Positions 1-10,294 of a stretch of DNA of 23,349 bases are shown here, one piece after another; positions within the stretch are counted from its first letter, which is position 1, and each line of letters begins with the position of its first letter. Source of the DNA: DASYRX01 sp036003845 (GTDB lineage Bacteria; Gemmatimonadota; Gemmatimonadetes; Gemmatimonadales; Gemmatimonadaceae); NCBI GenBank assembly GCA_036003845.1, contig DASYRX010000278.1:1-23349 (forward strand). The letters run 5' to 3'. Made by a program: the position numbers and the translations under genes. The notes under the pieces are model-generated. The model made no database searches. It saw only the letters and a program-made list of their open reading frames with translations, and was not told where the DNA came from.

Positions 1-746
1 TCGATGCCGACGACGCGCCAGCCGGATGCGTCGGTTTCGGTGTACAGAGCGGCCCGCTCGTCATTCGTGATGAGCTTTGGCATCAGCGCCGCATGCTGCG
101 CCGGATCGATGCGCGTTCCCTGGGGCGGCAGCTGATCCAGCGCGGACGTGCGCAAAGTGATCCAGCCGTCGGAAGGCTCTCCCCCTTTGGCGGGCAGCTG
201 GAAGTGTCCGCGGAACTCCACGCCGGCTTCGAGCACGACCTCGTCGCCGCGCTTGGCGGATTCCAGAGCGCTCTGCAGGTTGTCGCCGCGCCTAACGTTG
301 ATGGTGCGGCCGCTGGGCGCTATCCAGCTGACGTCGACCGAATCGCGCGGCGGCTCCGGTTCGATGGCCGGCGCCGTCGCGGCTGTTGTGGAGTCGAGGA
401 TGTAGACCCGCGCAGCGCCGCTGACACCGTCGACGGACGCGAGCACTTCCGTCGTGCCATAGCCCATGGCACTCACGATTCCCTGAACGCTGACGGCCGC
501 CGTTGTCGGTTCAGCCGTGGTCCACGTGACCTCGCGCCCGTGAATCAATCGGTGCGCCTCGTTGCGCACTTCGACGCGCGCGGACGTGGTATCGCCTACC
601 AACAAAACGTCGCCAGCGAGAAAGACAGCCACGGACGCGACGGTGGCCGCTTTGCGGGACGTAGCGACGGCATCAGCACCACCTGCGCAGCGGCTGAATA
701 CGAGACCCAACAGACCAACGATTGTCATGATCCTGACTTCTCGCAT
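1..746 (-). CDS. Secreted BIG2 (Ig-like)/right-handed beta-helix protein, N-terminal part (cut by the left window edge)
   Basis: I read this open frame directly from the reverse strand; it has no stop before base 1, so the protein continues outside the window. It opens with ATG at 746 (an alternative in-frame ATG lies at 728). An Arg-containing N-terminus (MREVRIM) is followed by a hydrophobic stretch (IVGLLGLVF), consistent with a signal peptide; the Cys that follows is not in a good lipobox. Next comes a BIG2-type bacterial Ig-like domain: VTWTTAEPTTAAVS, then GIVSAMGYGTTEVLASVDG. After a Pro/Glu-rich linker, the segment INVRRGDNLQSALESAKRGD, then LPAKGGEPSDGWITLRTS and a later WRVVGI, looks like the start of a pectate-lyase-fold parallel beta-helix. 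The catalytic part, if any, is not visible. It lies 166 bp downstream of the exopolysaccharide operon on the same strand, so it could be a polysaccharide-acting exoenzyme or simply an adhesin. Function is inferred from fold only. Confidence 0.72.
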   Translation of the reverse strand, partial: MREVRIMTIVGLLGLVFSRCAGGADAVATSRKAATVASVAVFLAGDVLLVGDTTSARVEVRNEAHRLIHGREVTWTTAEPTTAAVSVQGIVSAMGYGTTEVLASVDGVSGAARVYILDSTTAATAPAIEPEPPRDSVDVSWIAPSGRTINVRRGDNLQSALESAKRGDEVVLEAGVEFRGHFQLPAKGGEPSDGWITLRTSALDQLPPQGTRIDPAQHAALMPKLITNDERAALYTETDASGWRVVGI

Positions 747-912
747 TCTCGACGGCGCGCGCGGGGGATCGTGGCCGCCTCAACCGAGGCGTGATTCGGC
801 GCGCAACTTACCGACGAGCAGTTGTTCCGACAACAGAAGTCTTACAGCAGAAGCGAAGATTTGTTCTCTCTAACAAGAGACTGATGTGACTTCCGGCACA
901 GCGTGAATGACA
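747..912. other. Gap between the polysaccharide operon and the beta-helix gene
   Basis: This AT-richer stretch (minus-strand leader of the beta-helix gene) holds two small hairpins: GTTGT/ACAAC (821-834, loop TCCG) and TCTCT/AGAGA (867-880). Neither has a T run, so neither is a convincing intrinsic terminator. It may contain the beta-helix gene's own promoter, but no clear boxes are seen. Confidence 0.4.
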
Positions 913-2235
913 TCACCAACAGATCCCCTCGTAATGCGCGCCGTCGCTGCGTCGATCGCCGAAGACACGCACCAGATCCACGACGATGCGACCGTCGCCG
1001 ATGACCTTCGATGCGTCGCGGAACTCGCTGGATCCGTTGCCGATCACCACGACTTCGCTTTCGCTCAAGACCTCGTCGATGCTCGGCCGCATGAGGGACC
1101 AGATGTGCGGGATCTCGCGCTCGATGTACTCGCGGTTCGCGCCGATCAGACGCGCCTGCGTGACTTCTCGGTCGTAAATGGCGACACGCACGCCTTTGCC
1201 GATGAGCCGCTCGATCAGTGTAACGTTAGGCGACTCTCGCAGGTCGTCCGTGCCGGCCTTGAACGCCAGACCGAGCACGCCAACCCGTTTTCTTCCGAGG
1301 CCCATGATCATATCGAAGGCGTGAGCGATCTGCGCCTCGTTGCTCTCCAACGTCGCCGCGAGAATGGGCGTCGGGACGTCGAGTTGCCGCGCGCGATACG
1401 TGATGGCGCGCAAGTCCTTCGGCAAGCAGGAGCCTCCGAACGCAAATCCGGGGCGCAAGTACGCCGGCGAGATATTGAGCTTGGTGTCCTCGCAGAAAAG
1501 GCGCATGACATCGTGGCTGTCGATGCCTAACGCTTTGCATACGTTCCCGATCTCATTCGCGAAACCGACCTTGAGCCCGTGGAAGGAGTTGCAGGCGTAT
1601 TTGACCATCTCCGCCACGCGCGTGGCCGTCACGTGCAGCGGCGAACGCAGCGTCGAGTACAGCGCCGTCACCGCCGCGGCGTCGGCCGGATCGTCACAGC
1701 CGATCAGCGTGAACGGCGGCTCGAAGAAATCCTTGATGGACGTTCCTTCGCGCAGGAACTCCGGATTCATGCAGACGGCGAAATCCTGGCCCGCCTTCCT
1801 TCCCGAGGCGCCCTCGAGCGCCGGGATCGCGATGTCGTGCGTGGATCCTGGGAGCACCGTACTGCGAAGCACGATTGTGTGCCGTTCCTTCTTGTCGCGC
1901 AGCACTTCGCCGATCTGCGTGCACACGCGCTCGACGTAGCTCAAGTCGAGACTCCCGTTAGGCTTGCTCGGCGTGCCGACGCAAATGAGCGAAATGTCGG
2001 AACTCAATACGGCGTCGCGCACGTCGGTGGTCGCCCGGAGACGACCTTCCGCGCGCAGACTTGCGATCAACTCGGCGATCCCGTGCTCCACGATCGTCGC
2101 CTGGCCGGCATTCAGCATGTCGACTTTGGCCTGTGAAACGTCGACGCCGATGACGCTATGGCCTTCCTTTGCAAAGCACGCCGCCGAGACGCAGCCGACG
2201 TAGCCTAAACCGAATACGCTTACACGTTGTGTCAT
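913..2235 (-). CDS. Nucleotide-sugar 6-dehydrogenase, GDP-mannose dehydrogenase (AlgD) type
   Basis: UDP-glucose/GDP-mannose dehydrogenase family: an NAD-dependent, two-step oxidation of a nucleotide hexose to the uronate in the cytoplasm. The Rossmann motif FGLGYVG stands at the N-terminus. MNPEFLREGT, the central helix VAEMVKYACNSFH, the catalytic-Cys motif GFAFGGSCLPKD (Cys about 270) and FKAGTDDLRESP follow in the family order. The length (440 aa), Cys position and C-terminal YEGICW resemble AlgD-type GDP-mannose 6-dehydrogenases more than UDP-glucose dehydrogenases, so GDP-mannuronate is the favoured product; UDP-glucuronate is the alternative. I chose ATG 2235 because it places the Rossmann motif right after the start; ATG 2256 or GTG 2268 would add 7 or 11 residues. 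It is the last gene of the polysaccharide operon, 36 bp after the deacetylase stop. The frame carries two copies of the CGTTAGGC motif, plus one overlapping a TAACGTTA palindrome near 1221. Confidence 0.9.
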   Translation of the reverse strand: MTQRVSVFGLGYVGCVSAACFAKEGHSVIGVDVSQAKVDMLNAGQATIVEHGIAELIASLRAEGRLRATTDVRDAVLSSDISLICVGTPSKPNGSLDLSYVERVCTQIGEVLRDKKERHTIVLRSTVLPGSTHDIAIPALEGASGRKAGQDFAVCMNPEFLREGTSIKDFFEPPFTLIGCDDPADAAAVTALYSTLRSPLHVTATRVAEMVKYACNSFHGLKVGFANEIGNVCKALGIDSHDVMRLFCEDTKLNISPAYLRPGFAFGGSCLPKDLRAITYRARQLDVPTPILAATLESNEAQIAHAFDMIMGLGRKRVGVLGLAFKAGTDDLRESPNVTLIERLIGKGVRVAIYDREVTQARLIGANREYIEREIPHIWSLMRPSIDEVLSESEVVVIGNGSSEFRDASKVIGDGRIVVDLVRVFGDRRSDGAHYEGICW

Positions 2236-2271
2236 GAGTTGAGATCCAAAAGTCATCGCCCGAAGCACTCG

Positions 2272-3063
2272 TCAGGCATCACCGAACATGCGTCCCCGCC
2301 ACCTGAGGTACACATCGCCGCCGAGCCGTTTTGCGATCTTGAGCGTGTTCCAGCGCAGCCACTGCGCCGAGCGTGCCGCACTCGACGCGGCAACCAGCCC
2401 GGCCGCAACCGGCGCTGCATGCCAGCGGCGAAGCGTATAGCGACCTAAAACACGGCAGCCGTCGACGTGCATCACTCGCCTCGTCGGCTCCGACGTAAAG
2501 AGGAAGCGTATCCCGGCCTCGGCGGCTGTTTCGGCCACCGGGCGCGAAAAATAGCCGCCCGGAACCGACGCGGTGTCGATCTCAGTTCCGAGCAGATCGC
2601 TCAACACCGCCACGGAATCACGCCACTCACGCGAAAGTTGCTCGCGCGTGCAGGCGGCCATGCGCAGCGGGTGTGAGCAGGAATGGCTGCCGACGACGTG
2701 ACCGCCCGCGTGCAGCTCGCGTATCTGCCGCGGCGAGAGGAAAGTGGCAGTGCCGATGTAGTCGCTCGTTATGAGGAAGACACCGCGACAACCGGCCGCT
2801 TCGAGCACGGGCGCCGCACTCGTTATGGCGCTCACACCGCCGTCGTCGAATGTCAGCATGATCGGTTGTCGGGGCGGAGCATTTCCAAAGGCGACGTGCG
2901 GTGTCACGACGTTCCCTGCCGATGCGACCAATCGCAGATGCGCGGCAAAATCGCTCGCTGCGAGTTTGTAGCTCGCGCTCGATGGCCCGGGGAATCCGCT
3001 GACGCCAAAGTCATCCCCGTCGATGATGTCGTGGTACTCGAGCGTGATCGGCGCGCGCGTCAC
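2272..3063 (-). CDS. Polysaccharide deacetylase (NodB/CE4 domain)
   Basis: A carbohydrate-esterase family 4 protein that would remove N- or O-acetyl groups from a sugar chain in a metal-dependent reaction. The signature motifs are present: LTFDDGG (the Asp pair at about residues 73-74) and SHSCSHPLRM (the two metal-binding His at about 127 and 131), followed by PGGYFS. The catalytic base Asp and the Zn-binding Asp-His-His set therefore look intact. No signal peptide is evident, so it may act in the cytoplasm or at the membrane face. I place the start at GTG 3063, whose GTGA overlaps the stop of the upstream formyltransferase gene by four bases. A longer open frame to 3147 would overlap that gene by 88 bases and adds a low-complexity N-terminus. 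Polysaccharide deacetylases of this kind are common in exosortase (PEP-CTERM)-linked and other exopolysaccharide clusters. Confidence 0.88.
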   Translation of the reverse strand: MTRAPITLEYHDIIDGDDFGVSGFPGPSSASYKLAASDFAAHLRLVASAGNVVTPHVAFGNAPPRQPIMLTFDDGGVSAITSAAPVLEAAGCRGVFLITSDYIGTATFLSPRQIRELHAGGHVVGSHSCSHPLRMAACTREQLSREWRDSVAVLSDLLGTEIDTASVPGGYFSRPVAETAAEAGIRFLFTSEPTRRVMHVDGCRVLGRYTLRRWHAAPVAAGLVAASSAARSAQWLRWNTLKIAKRLGGDVYLRWRGRMFGDA

Positions 3064-3902
3064 TGGAGCGGCCTCGCCGGCGGCGCGACGTGCATATTGC
3101 GCCGACGCGCAGCCGCTCGCTTCCAGCGCCACCACGCCGTCAGCCACGGTTGGCCATACTCGGCTGAGCGACGTCCCGCAGTCGAGAGCGGAGCGGCTGT
3201 GCCGCGGAAGATCTCGAGGAGACGCGTGGCGATTGGCGTTAGGTTGTCGAACAGAACGCGATTCTGAATGACGATGTGCGACTCGCTGCGTTCATCGAAA
3301 GCGGCCGTGTAGTAACCGAAGACTGGCCCAGTGTCGACGCCGCGGTCTATACGAAGGAGCGTCAGTCCTACTCGCTCCAAATCGTCGTTCGCGAGCGCCC
3401 AGAAGCAGCCATGGGCGTTGCGGTACTCCGGACAGATGCCGGGATGCAGCACGAATGTGCCCGCGCGCGGGATGCTGAAGACGCGCTCGGCGATGATCTG
3501 TTTGCAGAGCGCCAGCACGATGTCCGGAACTTGCTGCGCGACAAAGGCCTGCGCCTCGCGAGTATTTGGACTCGTCGTTTCGAGCCGTGGGACGTCCGCG
3601 GGCAACGGCGGGAGCGCGGTCGCCAGCTTCTCTTGCAGCCGCGATTTCCAGGTGGCGTCGCGCGCGGAATGCGTTAGGCGATAATACAATCGAAAGGCGA
3701 GGACGTCGGCGAGACGCACCACTCCGACCCGCTTCGCCTCACGCTTGAGACGTTTCCAGAGTGAGGCGCGCGGCTCATGCAACAGGACGATCCCGGCGAG
3801 GCGACCCCACGTCTCGACCCAGCGCGAGAGAATCTCGGCGTGCAGCGGCGCGTCGTGGTGTGCGATCACGACGACGCGCGGACGCGTCAGCGTCTCGCTC
3901 AC
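3060..3902 (-). CDS. Formyltransferase-fold protein in the polysaccharide operon (atypical active site)
   Basis: A 280-residue protein with the core of the Formyl_trans_N family (methionyl-tRNA, GAR and sugar N-formyltransferases, which use 10-formyl-THF). Visible are DIVLALCKQII, then VLHPGICPEYRNAHGCFWAL, VGLTLLRIDRGVDTGP. The conserved His (about 153) and Asp (about 190) of the family triad align. The Asn expected two residues before the His (N-x-H) is Val here (about 151), so classic formyl transfer is in doubt. Context argues for sugar modification rather than tRNA: GT4 upstream, deacetylase downstream, four-base GTGA overlaps on both sides. The start is GTG 3902; the longer frame to 3983 is only overlap with the glycosyltransferase. 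A basic, Trp/Arg-rich C-terminus (WLTAWWRWKRAAARRR) could lie on the membrane. The substrate is unknown. Confidence 0.82.
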   Translation of the reverse strand: MSETLTRPRVVVIAHHDAPLHAEILSRWVETWGRLAGIVLLHEPRASLWKRLKREAKRVGVVRLADVLAFRLYYRLTHSARDATWKSRLQEKLATALPPLPADVPRLETTSPNTREAQAFVAQQVPDIVLALCKQIIAERVFSIPRAGTFVLHPGICPEYRNAHGCFWALANDDLERVGLTLLRIDRGVDTGPVFGYYTAAFDERSESHIVIQNRVLFDNLTPIATRLLEIFRGTAAPLSTAGRRSAEYGQPWLTAWWRWKRAAARRRNMHVAPPARPLQ

Positions 3903-5128
3903 GCGACGCGTCCCGTCGCCTGCTCCGGTGCCCCCGCAGCCCGCGCACAGATCTCGCCGAAGCGGCGCGCCACCTCGGCCCAACCGAACTCATTGCGCAC
4001 GCGCGCTGCGGCGGCGCCGGCCAACGCTGCCGCCCGAGACGGATCCTGCAGCAGCCTAACAAGCGCGTCGGCGAATGCGGGCGCAGTGTCAGCGGCGAGA
4101 TACTCAACGCCGTCGCTCAGGGGCAACCCTTCCACCCCAACGCGCGTCGACACGACGGGAATTCCCATCGCCATCGCCTCGAAAACCTTGAGGCGCGTGC
4201 CACCGCCGATGCGCAGCGGGATGATGAATACGCTGCCGCGTTCGAGGTACGGGCGCACGTCCGGCACCGAGCCCGTCACGCTCACGTCGGGATTGCGCTC
4301 GGCGAGTGCGCGCACCGCGGCGGAGGGGGTGCGTCCGACGACGGATAGCCTAACGTCAGGCACCCGCGACTGCACCAGCGGTAGCACGTCCGCGACGAAC
4401 CACTGCATGGCGTCCTCGTTCGGGAGCCAGTCCATCGAGCCGGTGAAGACAAGCTCGTTGCGTGCTCGCGCCACGTTGCCGGTCGGCGCGAAATAGTCCG
4501 TGTCGACACCGGTCGGAACCGCCGACACCTGAGCGAGCGAGTACTCGCGTTGCAGCAGCTCCGCGTCCTGATCGGAGACAGCGATCACGTGGCGGAATCG
4601 AGCGCACTCGCGCGCTTCGAAGCGTCGCATGCGTCGCCATTGTTCCCGCATGTACGCGCGCGCGATGGCGCCGCGCGCGTGCTCTGCGTGCCGCTCCCAG
4701 ATCTGCGCCTCCACGTTATGCTGGAAAAGCACAACCGGCACGCCGAGGTCGTCCGGGACGTTCACGCTCGGAAAGAGGAAGTCGCAGACGACGACATCTG
4801 CCTTGCGCGCCGCTTGCCTGATCGCCGCCGTAAAGGCGGGCACGTTGTATTTGGCGATCGCGTACGGGAGTTGCGAAAAGGCATTCGCGAGCAGCTCGCG
4901 ATAGAACGTTAGGCTCCTTTTCGGGGCCGTCCGAAACGGGACCGCCACGAGCTCGTGGCAGTACTCGAGCGCGCGCTGAGGCGCGTCGGGGTCCGCCGTC
5001 CCGTCGTCAAGCGTCACGTACGTCACCCTGTGCGAATTGCACAGGTGACGCAGCATGTGGTACGTGCGGATGCGCCCGCCCTTGTCGATCGGGTGCAGCA
5101 ACTCCGTCTTGAGCCACACGATGTTCAT
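3899..5128 (-). CDS. Glycosyltransferase family 4 (GT-B), PEP-CTERM/exopolysaccharide-type
   Basis: A retaining GT-B glycosyltransferase of 409 aa, expected to add a sugar from a nucleotide donor to a lipid-linked polysaccharide intermediate at the inner face of the membrane. The N-terminal acceptor domain opens MNIVWLKTELLHPIDKGG with the Gly-rich loop of the family. The C-terminal donor domain carries FTGSMDWLPNEDAMQWF (about 228-244), SVVGRTP, VTGSVPDVRPYL and IGGGTRLKVFEAMAMGIPVVS (about 308-327), the last holding the conserved Glu of the EX7E-like site. The FTGSMDW...N.DA pattern resembles the sugar transferase found with exosortase/EpsH1 loci, though no exosortase gene is in this window. 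The ATG is 10 bases after the amidotransferase stop; the stop overlaps the GTG of the next gene. Confidence 0.9.
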   Translation of the reverse strand: MNIVWLKTELLHPIDKGGRIRTYHMLRHLCNSHRVTYVTLDDGTADPDAPQRALEYCHELVAVPFRTAPKRSLTFYRELLANAFSQLPYAIAKYNVPAFTAAIRQAARKADVVVCDFLFPSVNVPDDLGVPVVLFQHNVEAQIWERHAEHARGAIARAYMREQWRRMRRFEARECARFRHVIAVSDQDAELLQREYSLAQVSAVPTGVDTDYFAPTGNVARARNELVFTGSMDWLPNEDAMQWFVADVLPLVQSRVPDVRLSVVGRTPSAAVRALAERNPDVSVTGSVPDVRPYLERGSVFIIPLRIGGGTRLKVFEAMAMGIPVVSTRVGVEGLPLSDGVEYLAADTAPAFADALVRLLQDPSRAAALAGAAAARVRNEFGWAEVARRFGEICARAAGAPEQATGRVA

Positions 5129-5138
5129 GGGGAGCCGC

Positions 5139-7067
<1,929 letters not shown>

Positions 7068-7070
7068 CGC

Positions 7071-9149
7071 CTAACGGGTCTCCATTGGAGCGAGCTGTTG
7101 CACGACGGGCGCCACGTTGCTTGCAGGCGCGAGACTCACGCTACTCGTGAGCGTCGTGGTCCCCGCGGCCAGTCTGGCCACAAAGCGGCAACGCGTGGCG
7201 CGCTCGCGTGCTCCGTACACACGTGACACCCAGGCGTCTTCGATCTCGAACTCGCCTTCACCCAAAGTCTCCAGTTGGCAAAGCAGCTTCCCTTGGCGCG
7301 CAAGCTCGACGCGGTTCGCGGTGAGGCGCGTAACCTGAATGCCGGGCGCGCACTGAAAGGTCAGCGACGCCGTGTGTGAGGCGTTGCAATCGAAGCGATC
7401 GCGCAAAACGATCATCGGCTCCCTGGACGTATCGAACTCCACCGCGCGACGATAATGCACCGGTGACGGCAGCTCTTCGAAGCCGCTGTGCGATCCTTCA
7501 AAGTACGCGGCACGCCCGCCGTTTTGCGGACGCCAGGCCAAGACGCTCGCCGATGCAGTGCGGCGCCAGTGAAAGGGCCCGTTCGGCTCACTGGAGCCGG
7601 CGCCATCGATTGTCACGGCGTTATGCGCCAGCGTGCTGCGGAAAGCGTCGCGTGCGCTCGCGTCGACCGTGTAAGTGAATGTGCCCGGGTCGACGAACAC
7701 AGGCTCGCCGTGCAGCGCCAATTCGAACGCGAGGGCATCGGCGTGCGCGTGTCCGCAGTTCATCACGCCGTGCGGTCCGCAGTCGATGACGAGATGATGC
7801 GATTCGCGGCTCCATCCGTCGCGCATCACGTATACACCACCTTCCTCGAATCCTCGCGACAGATAGCGCGGCGCGAGCTTGCCGATCGCGTCGATACGAT
7901 CATTGGCGTCGGGTCCGAGCAGCCAGACGCTGTCCGCGCTCGGCGCGCCCGCGACGAAAGCGAAGTCAGGGCGGCCGCAGAGTACAGCGCCGACCGCCAG
8001 TGCTCCGCGCAGATCATTGAGTGGCCGGGCATCGAGAAAAAAGAGTCGTCCGCCGTCTTCATCGCCGAGGAGCGGGACCGTGCCGTCGCCCCGCGTTAGG
8101 CACTGCACGTGCTCCAACAGCGAGTCCAGCTGCGGCGCGATCTCCACGCGCAGCGTGCCGCCGTTGGCTTCGTCCAGCAGCCAGAGATGCGTGTAGAAGT
8201 CGACCGTATAGCGGTGGTAGTGCACCGACTGCTCGAAGTACACGCCATCTCGCAGGACGTGACGCGAGAGCTCGTCCAGCAGTATGTCAGCTCCGCGTGA
8301 GCGCCACGCAGCGGCCTGCGTCAGCTCGGGCAAATACGTTCCCAGATAGAAAAGTCCGAGCGCCTCGCCGGTGAGGTGCGTGTTGGGGCTGAAGTACGTG
8401 GAGAGGTAGCGTTCCAGGTGGCGCCCGTGCATAACGAGATATTTCGTTAGGCGCGCGAGCGTCTCGGCGCCAAGCAACGGCGACCGCCTCAGGAACTCGA
8501 GCGCCCAGATCCACGAAATCGCCCGGAAGGCCACTTCCAGCGAGCTGCCCCAGTTTACACCTCGCTTCGGCCGGTTGGCGTTCATCCACTGCGTGAGCGC
8601 GGCGATCATCCCGCGCGCGTAGCGATCGTCGCGCATGAGCCACCAGGCCGCGCCGAGATCGACCAGCCACTGCTGGCGATTGAGCTCCCAGACGATCTTG
8701 TGATCCCCGGCAACGCGCGGGTTCAAGTAATCGATCTTGCTCCAGTGCACGCTCGGCGCGCGGACGCGCGAGACGGGATCGAGATGCCAGTCGATTGTCG
8801 AACCAAACGCCAGGTCGCGGTAGCCCAGGAGATCGAAGTGCCCGCCTAACGCGGCATCGGCGCGTGCGACCACGCGTTTCGCGTAGGCAGGATCGAGCTC
8901 GCGGATGGCCCGTGCCGTCGCCTGCGGCGCATCGAACGATGGGAACAGGCGCGGTTCCGTGCGCCCGGCGAAGTGCGTGCGCCAACCTTCCAGGTCGCGC
9001 CCTCCGAGCCAGTGCCGCAGCTTGGCGTCGCTGGGTTCCTCAAAGTCGCGAAAGTCCCAGCGCTCCGCGCGGATCGCGAGCGCTTGCCCCGCGCGTTCGC
9101 GCAACTCGGCCAGCGAGCGGCCTCGGAGTTTGCCAAGTGCTCGCAACAT
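7071..9149 (-). CDS. Heparinase II/III family polysaccharide lyase
   Basis: A 692-residue protein of the heparinase II/III - alginate lyase superfamily, which cleaves uronate-containing chains by beta-elimination. The N-terminal half is the alpha/alpha toroid (LDPVSRVRAPSVHWSKIDY, RQQWLVDLGAAWWLMRD). It carries SPNTHLTGEALGLFYLG (Asn256, His258) and DGVYFEQSVHYHRYTVDF (Tyr311), the usual places of catalytic Asn/His and Tyr. The C-terminal beta-sheet half has NCGHAHADALAFEL (466-476) and VFVDPGTFTYT, the hallmark heparinase II/III C-terminal motif. No clear signal peptide is visible, although lyases in secretion systems are normally periplasmic. Its presence supports a uronate-containing polymer. 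The ATG follows the GT4 stop by one base; the stop codon (TAG) lies inside a CGTTAGGC motif that abuts the amidotransferase start. Confidence 0.9.
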   Translation of the reverse strand: MLRALGKLRGRSLAELRERAGQALAIRAERWDFRDFEEPSDAKLRHWLGGRDLEGWRTHFAGRTEPRLFPSFDAPQATARAIRELDPAYAKRVVARADAALGGHFDLLGYRDLAFGSTIDWHLDPVSRVRAPSVHWSKIDYLNPRVAGDHKIVWELNRQQWLVDLGAAWWLMRDDRYARGMIAALTQWMNANRPKRGVNWGSSLEVAFRAISWIWALEFLRRSPLLGAETLARLTKYLVMHGRHLERYLSTYFSPNTHLTGEALGLFYLGTYLPELTQAAAWRSRGADILLDELSRHVLRDGVYFEQSVHYHRYTVDFYTHLWLLDEANGGTLRVEIAPQLDSLLEHVQCLTRGDGTVPLLGDEDGGRLFFLDARPLNDLRGALAVGAVLCGRPDFAFVAGAPSADSVWLLGPDANDRIDAIGKLAPRYLSRGFEEGGVYVMRDGWSRESHHLVIDCGPHGVMNCGHAHADALAFELALHGEPVFVDPGTFTYTVDASARDAFRSTLAHNAVTIDGAGSSEPNGPFHWRRTASASVLAWRPQNGGRAAYFEGSHSGFEELPSPVHYRRAVEFDTSREPMIVLRDRFDCNASHTASLTFQCAPGIQVTRLTANRVELARQGKLLCQLETLGEGEFEIEDAWVSRVYGARERATRCRFVARLAAGTTTLTSSVSLAPASNVAPVVQQLAPMETR

Positions 9150-9150
9150 C

Positions 9151-10287
9151 TCAGGCGACCGTCGTCGCGCCAGCCCGATCGCGCGCTGTCGTCATGGCGA
9201 GCTTCGTGTACAGGCGCGTCCATTCTTCGCGCACGGCCGGCCACACGTACTTCGTTAGGCACTCATTACGCCCCGCGTCCGCCAGGCGCAGCGCCAGGTC
9301 CGGCTCACGCAGCATGCGCAGGGCCGCGCTGGCCATCGCTTCGTCGTCGTCCTTGGCAACCATGAGTGCGGTGCGTTGATCCGAGACGATGTACGGGATG
9401 CCGCCAGCGTCAGTCGTCACGATCGGCAAACCTGCTGCATACGCCTCGATGATCGAGTTCGGCATGTTGTCGATGCTGGGCGCGTTCAAGTACACGTCGG
9501 CTGCATCGTACAGCTCGGCCATCTCGCTCGGTGGGACCGGGCCACGCCACTCGACGTTTCGCAGCCCGAGTTGCGCGGCCAGGGCATGCAGCATTGCGCG
9601 CTGCGGGCCGTCCCCGGCAACGACCAGTCGCGCCTCCGGCACTTCGCGTTGCACGCGCGCGAACGCCCGCAGCACGCACGCGACATTGTAGTGCTCCTCG
9701 AAGTTCCGGTTGCTCAGGAAAGTCGGGGCCACGTTCGCGCGACGGCGATATCTGATCGCGTCGGTCTCGACGAAGTTGAAGATCGATTGCGCGGAAAGCC
9801 CGAATCGGGCAAAGACGTCGACGAGATAACCGGACGGAACGACGATCGCGTGCGCCATGCGCATGCGCGCGACGGCGCTGGGCCAGCGCGTTAGGTGGTC
9901 AGCCGCCTGCCCGCTGCGGTAATTGAGCACGACGGCCTTTCCGTAGAGTCGCGCGATCGCCATGGCCGGCAACGGCGCCAGCATGAAGGACCAATACGAC
10001 GCCGAGAAACAGTGCACAACGTCATAGCGGCCTAACGAGCGCACGAGGGACCAGCCGTACGCAAGAGACGTAAAGACTGTGCGAACGTACTTGACGCGCT
10101 GCAGCGCGCGCAGCGGTCCTGGGAGCCGTGGATTCACAGGCAGAAACGTGACTTCCAGCTCCGGCACTTCGCGCAGCTTGCCGAGCAGCCGCTGGAGCTG
10201 CACGGCCTGGCCGCCGAGAATGTCGAGCGAGGGCCCCACGAGACAGACGCGAACGCGGTCTCGTGGAGGGGGCGCACTCACTGTCAT
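9151..10287 (-). CDS. Glycosyltransferase family 4 (GT-B)
   Basis: A 378-residue retaining GT-B glycosyltransferase. The N-terminal domain starts RVRVCLVGPSLDILGGQAVQ with the typical Gly-Gly loop. The C-terminal donor-binding domain shows LSNRNFEEHYN, LVVAGDGPQR, VEWRGPVPPSEMAELYDAAD, then NAPSIDNMPNSIIEAYAAGL with the conserved E-x7-E-like acidic residues. The SIDNMPNSIIEAYA...G motif is common in capsule and exopolysaccharide transferases. ATG 10287 follows the GT2 stop by seven bases with a GGTGAGC Shine-Dalgarno-like stretch; a longer frame to 10344 would overlap the GT2 gene. It probably adds one sugar to the repeat unit on its undecaprenyl carrier; donor and linkage cannot be read from sequence. 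Confidence 0.9.
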   Translation of the reverse strand: MTVSAPPPRDRVRVCLVGPSLDILGGQAVQLQRLLGKLREVPELEVTFLPVNPRLPGPLRALQRVKYVRTVFTSLAYGWSLVRSLGRYDVVHCFSASYWSFMLAPLPAMAIARLYGKAVVLNYRSGQAADHLTRWPSAVARMRMAHAIVVPSGYLVDVFARFGLSAQSIFNFVETDAIRYRRRANVAPTFLSNRNFEEHYNVACVLRAFARVQREVPEARLVVAGDGPQRAMLHALAAQLGLRNVEWRGPVPPSEMAELYDAADVYLNAPSIDNMPNSIIEAYAAGLPIVTTDAGGIPYIVSDQRTALMVAKDDDEAMASAALRMLREPDLALRLADAGRNECLTKYVWPAVREEWTRLYTKLAMTTARDRAGATTVA

Positions 10288-10294
10288 TGCGAGC

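Noticed and set aside
93..873. Plus-strand frames of 233, 103 and 85 codons at the left end
   Set aside because: They lie opposite a minus-strand frame that encodes a clear signal segment, BIG2 domain and beta-helix start; the plus-strand translations are Arg/Ala-rich with no motif.
821..880. Two short hairpins downstream of the dehydrogenase gene as an operon terminator
   Set aside because: Stems are only five pairs, are not GC-rich and lack a T run on the proper strand.
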